Shown: positions 30,777 to 32,803 of the stretch, piece by piece | How positions within the stretch are numbered: position 1 is the stretch's first letter | How the letters are laid out: every line of letters starts with the position of its first letter | Source: a virus | DNA length: 32,803 bases | Reading direction: 5' to 3' (one strand) | IMG/VR virus record: IMGVR_UViG_3300021371_000001 | Location: 1 to 32,803 of that record | Translations under genes and position numbers: made by a program | The notes under the pieces: model-generated | Database searches by the model: none | What the model saw: the letters and a program-made list of their open reading frames with translations, nothing else | What the model was told of the DNA's origin: nothing

Positions 30777-31281
30777 TCCTATTCTACAGCGTAGGGGCTT
30801 TCAATTAGTCCCTATGCAGAAGTCTCATGTTATGAAGTTCTACCATGACATAGCTCCGTATAGTGCGGCAGAGTATGAAGACGTTGATCTATTCTATGCC
30901 TTAGATAAAATGCAAGAAGAACAAGAGTGCATGGTATTAGAAAATCAAGACGGTATATCCGTACAGCTTATTTGTCTGCAAGCTACTGGCAACCAACAAG
31001 TCTGCATGTGGTCTTTGTTTACTAAACAAATGGATACAGATTGGCGCAGCGTTATTAGAGTATCTCCTGACATTCTTAGGTACGTTCATCAAACTTACTA
31101 CGAGATAAATCTAAACATATCAGCAGAAAGCGAAGGCTCTCTTAACTGGGCGGCATGGCTTGGATTTACACCCACTGGGTATATAGATGATGAAGATGGT
31201 ACAACCTTAGTGCATTTTGTGCGTTGCAATCCTGACAGAAAGAATGTTTACGCTCTAGCGTCACGGCCCGTAATGCACTGA
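30769..31281 (+). CDS. gp13-like GNAT-fold protein (DUF2833 type)
   Basis: 170 residues. The layout resembles a GNAT acetyltransferase-fold protein: QRRGFQLVPMQKSHVMKFY start, a central VCMWSLFTKQMDTDW strand-loop, and SLNWAAWLGFTPTGY near the end. T7 gp13 belongs to this group and is needed for infective virions. Here it stands just before the capsid gene and not before gp14 as in T7. The 11-base core of the recurring late motif lies in its last part. Catalysis is not certain. Confidence 0.72.
   Translation: MADPILQRRGFQLVPMQKSHVMKFYHDIAPYSAAEYEDVDLFYALDKMQEEQECMVLENQDGISVQLICLQATGNQQVCMWSLFTKQMDTDWRSVIRVSPDILRYVHQTYYEINLNISAESEGSLNWAAWLGFTPTGYIDDEDGTTLVHFVRCNPDRKNVYALASRPVMH
31217..31227 (+). 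promoter_or_regulatory. Recurring late motif core ahead of the capsid gene
   Basis: TTGTGCGTTGC lies inside the end of the gp13-like gene, 135 bases ahead of the capsid start. It repeats the core found at 11477 and 27859. Being inside a coding region it could be chance, but placing a promoter here would fit high capsid expression. Confidence 0.35.
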
Positions 31282-31361
31282 GTAGCCCATTAGGATACCT
31301 ACGTTGAGGATGCAGAAGGATACCCAGAGAACAAATGCAACCTTAATAAAGGACTCTTGAA

Positions 31362-32174
31362 ATGGCTAATACAATTGATACAGCCTTCATCAAGCAGTTT
31401 GAATCCGATGTGCACCTAGCATATCAACGCATGGGTTCTAAGCTGCGGAACACTGTTCGTACTGCAAACGCTACTGCGTCTGTTGTTCGTTTTCAAAAGA
31501 TTGGTGCTGGCGTTGCCACTACTAAATCACGCAATGGTAATGTCACTCCTATGGAACTGGCGCACACAACCGTTGAAGCAACCATGAGCGACTTCTACGC
31601 TCCTGAGTATATTGACAAGCTGGACGAGTTGAAGACTAACATCAACGAACGTCAAGCTGTTGCTCAATCTGCTGCTGCTGCTCTTGGTCGTAAGACTGAC
31701 GAGCTTATCTATACAGCTATGGATGCTGGCGCTAGTAGTACTCAAATCCATGATACAAGTTCGGCTATTGAAATTGCTGACATTCTATCATTGTTTGAAA
31801 CTATGGGCGTTGCTGATGTGCCAGAAGACGGGCAGCGTTATTTAGCGATGCACCCTAAAGGGTACGCTGATCTCTTTGCAATTACTCAGTTTGCATCATC
31901 CGACTTTGTTGGAGAGCAGAATCTGCCGTTTGCTGGTGGTATGACCATGAAGGAATTTATGGGCTTTAAAGTATTCTCTACCTCTGCTGTTACAGCAGGT
32001 AAGAATATGGCTTATCATACATCGGCAGTTGGTCTTGGTATTAACGCAGAAGTTGCTACCGAGGTTAATTATGTTGCTGAGAAAGCATCTCACCTTGCAA
32101 ACTCCATGATGTCTATGGGCGCAGTCGCTATTGACGCCAACGGCATTTATGAAGTTCTTGACAACAACTCTTAA
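31362..32174 (+). CDS. Major capsid protein (gp10-like, HK97 fold expected)
   Basis: 270 residues. Position after scaffold, plus family-like segments: MANTIDTAFIKQFESDVHLA, TPMELAHTTVEATMSDFYAP, then ERQAVAQSAAAALGRKTDEL and the C-terminal NSMMSMGAVAIDANG. It is shorter than T7 gp10A (345 residues). AAAGGA lies 8 bases ahead of ATG 31362. An 80-base gap upstream, rare in this packed arm, may hold expression signals; it contains two AGGATACC copies. Confidence 0.9.
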   Translation: MANTIDTAFIKQFESDVHLAYQRMGSKLRNTVRTANATASVVRFQKIGAGVATTKSRNGNVTPMELAHTTVEATMSDFYAPEYIDKLDELKTNINERQAVAQSAAAALGRKTDELIYTAMDAGASSTQIHDTSSAIEIADILSLFETMGVADVPEDGQRYLAMHPKGYADLFAITQFASSDFVGEQNLPFAGGMTMKEFMGFKVFSTSAVTAGKNMAYHTSAVGLGINAEVATEVNYVAEKASHLANSMMSMGAVAIDANGIYEVLDNNS

Positions 32175-32188
32175 GAAAGGACTTCATC

Positions 32189-32452
32189 ATGGCTTATGAC
32201 GCAGCAGGACTACATCGCATCGGGGGCGCTAGTGGCGCTGCCCTTTGGATGTATCGCACCGCAGACGCGATTGCGACTGTCAACACAGCAGGTTACTTTA
32301 ATACTGCAGCAGCAATGCTAAATGTTCGTGATCTGATTATTGTGCAGGATACAAATGTACCGACTACTAATTTTGTAACTGTACTTTCTAACACTGGTTC
32401 AGTGGTGGATGTGTCTGATGGCACAGCCGTTGTTGAAACAGACGGCGATTAA
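32189..32452 (+). CDS. Small protein after the capsid gene, possible head decoration protein
   Basis: 87 residues; AAAGGA upstream of ATG 32189. Beta-rich pattern (ALWMYRTADAIATVNTAGYF, then RDLIIVQDTN and VVDVSDGTAVVETD). Proteins like this follow the capsid gene in many marine phages (from memory) and may decorate or stabilise the head. The gene ends directly at a strong hairpin, so it may be the last in the high-expression capsid segment. Confidence 0.72.
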   Translation: MAYDAAGLHRIGGASGAALWMYRTADAIATVNTAGYFNTAAAMLNVRDLIIVQDTNVPTTNFVTVLSNTGSVVDVSDGTAVVETDGD

Positions 32453-32488
32453 GGAGAGGGGGCTTCGGCCCCCTAACCACTCAGTATG
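32451..32488 (+). promoter_or_regulatory. Shine-Dalgarno, UUCG hairpin and start codon of the tail-tube gene
   Basis: AAGGAG (32451-32456) is followed at once by a perfect 7-bp hairpin AGGGGGC-TTCG-GCCCCCT (32457-32474), then 11 bases and ATG 32486. No other ribosome site is present. When folded, the hairpin removes 18 bases and brings the site near the start. T4 genes 38 and 25 are known cases of such an arrangement. The hairpin stands where T7 has its capsid-region terminator, but has no T-run. Confidence 0.65.
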
Positions 32489-32803
32489 GCAAGCACAGCA
32501 TCCGATAGCCCAATTGACATTTGTAGCCGCGCACTAATTCTTATTGGTGCCGAGCCTATTACGTCATTTGATGATGGAAACAATGAAGCACTGGTTGCTT
32601 CTAATATGTATGAGGATGTAGCCCAATCAGCTTTAGTTAATACACGGTGGCGCTTTGCAACGGATCAACTTGTATTGAACCGACTTAGCGATGCACCTAC
32701 TGGCAGATATGAAGCAGCATATCAAATGCCAAACAACTCACTTATGATCCACGCCTTAACAGTAAATGGATTTAACATTGAGTTTCAAACTTACAGTGAT
32801 AAT
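32486..32803 (+). CDS. Tail tubular protein A (gp11-like), 5' part; continues at base 2
   Basis: Starts at ATG 32486 with ASTASDSPIDICSRALILIG and GAEPITSFDDG, the typical start of podoviral gp11/adaptor proteins. It is cut by the end of the linear window; bases 32677-32803 are the same as 1-127, so the gene goes on in the same frame to 397, giving 195 residues. Translation start appears to depend on the hairpin-spaced ribosome site upstream. Confidence 0.88.
   Translation, partial: MASTASDSPIDICSRALILIGAEPITSFDDGNNEALVASNMYEDVAQSALVNTRWRFATDQLVLNRLSDAPTGRYEAAYQMPNNSLMIHALTVNGFNIEFQTYSDN

Overview
The window is one complete, circular phage genome opened at an arbitrary point. Bases 1-127 are repeated exactly at 32677-32803, and a tail-tube gene that starts at 32486 runs in frame across the join to stop at 397, so the unique length is 32,676 bp. 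The virion genes match the T7 plan (portal, scaffold, gp13-like GNAT protein, capsid, two tail tubular proteins, gp14/15/16-like internal virion proteins, T7-type fibre N-terminus), so a short-tailed podovirus is expected. Several small proteins, from memory, resemble families common in uncultured marine phages. No host can be named. No RNA polymerase, DNA polymerase, integrase or tRNA was found, so this is not a classical T7 relative and must borrow host transcription and replication.

Layout on the circle. Rightward (late) arm: terminase small subunit (24221), a run of small very basic proteins, terminase large subunit, portal, scaffold, capsid, tail tubes (over the join), internal virion proteins, tail fibre with fourteen 12-residue repeats, then a lysis cassette of small membrane proteins, a 3TM holin and an M15 peptidase ending at 16216. 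Leftward (early) arm: from about 23480 down to 16344, with a 186-residue unknown protein, a 25-residue membrane peptide, a DUF932 protein, a group of small DNA-binding or zinc proteins, a Holliday-junction-resolvase-like nuclease, replication-type proteins, and a lambda-like recombination set (YqaJ/Exo nuclease, Sak-type annealing protein, SSB-like protein). The arms converge on back-to-back terminators at 16215-16330 and diverge near 23480-23530.

The most unusual region is 23505-24080. It has no credible gene but can fold into two large multibranched domains, including a 20-bp helix joining segments about 100 nt apart, and G-U pairs that only form on the + strand. A consensus -10 box precedes it and the terminase genes follow. 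I read it as a large ornate phage noncoding RNA, comparable in size and setting to the GOLLD/ROOL type, although its class cannot be assigned by eye. Other points are a recurring late-promoter-like motif ahead of four late blocks, a UUCG hairpin between the Shine-Dalgarno and start codon of the tail-tube gene, and two small genes of under 60 residues that are easily missed.
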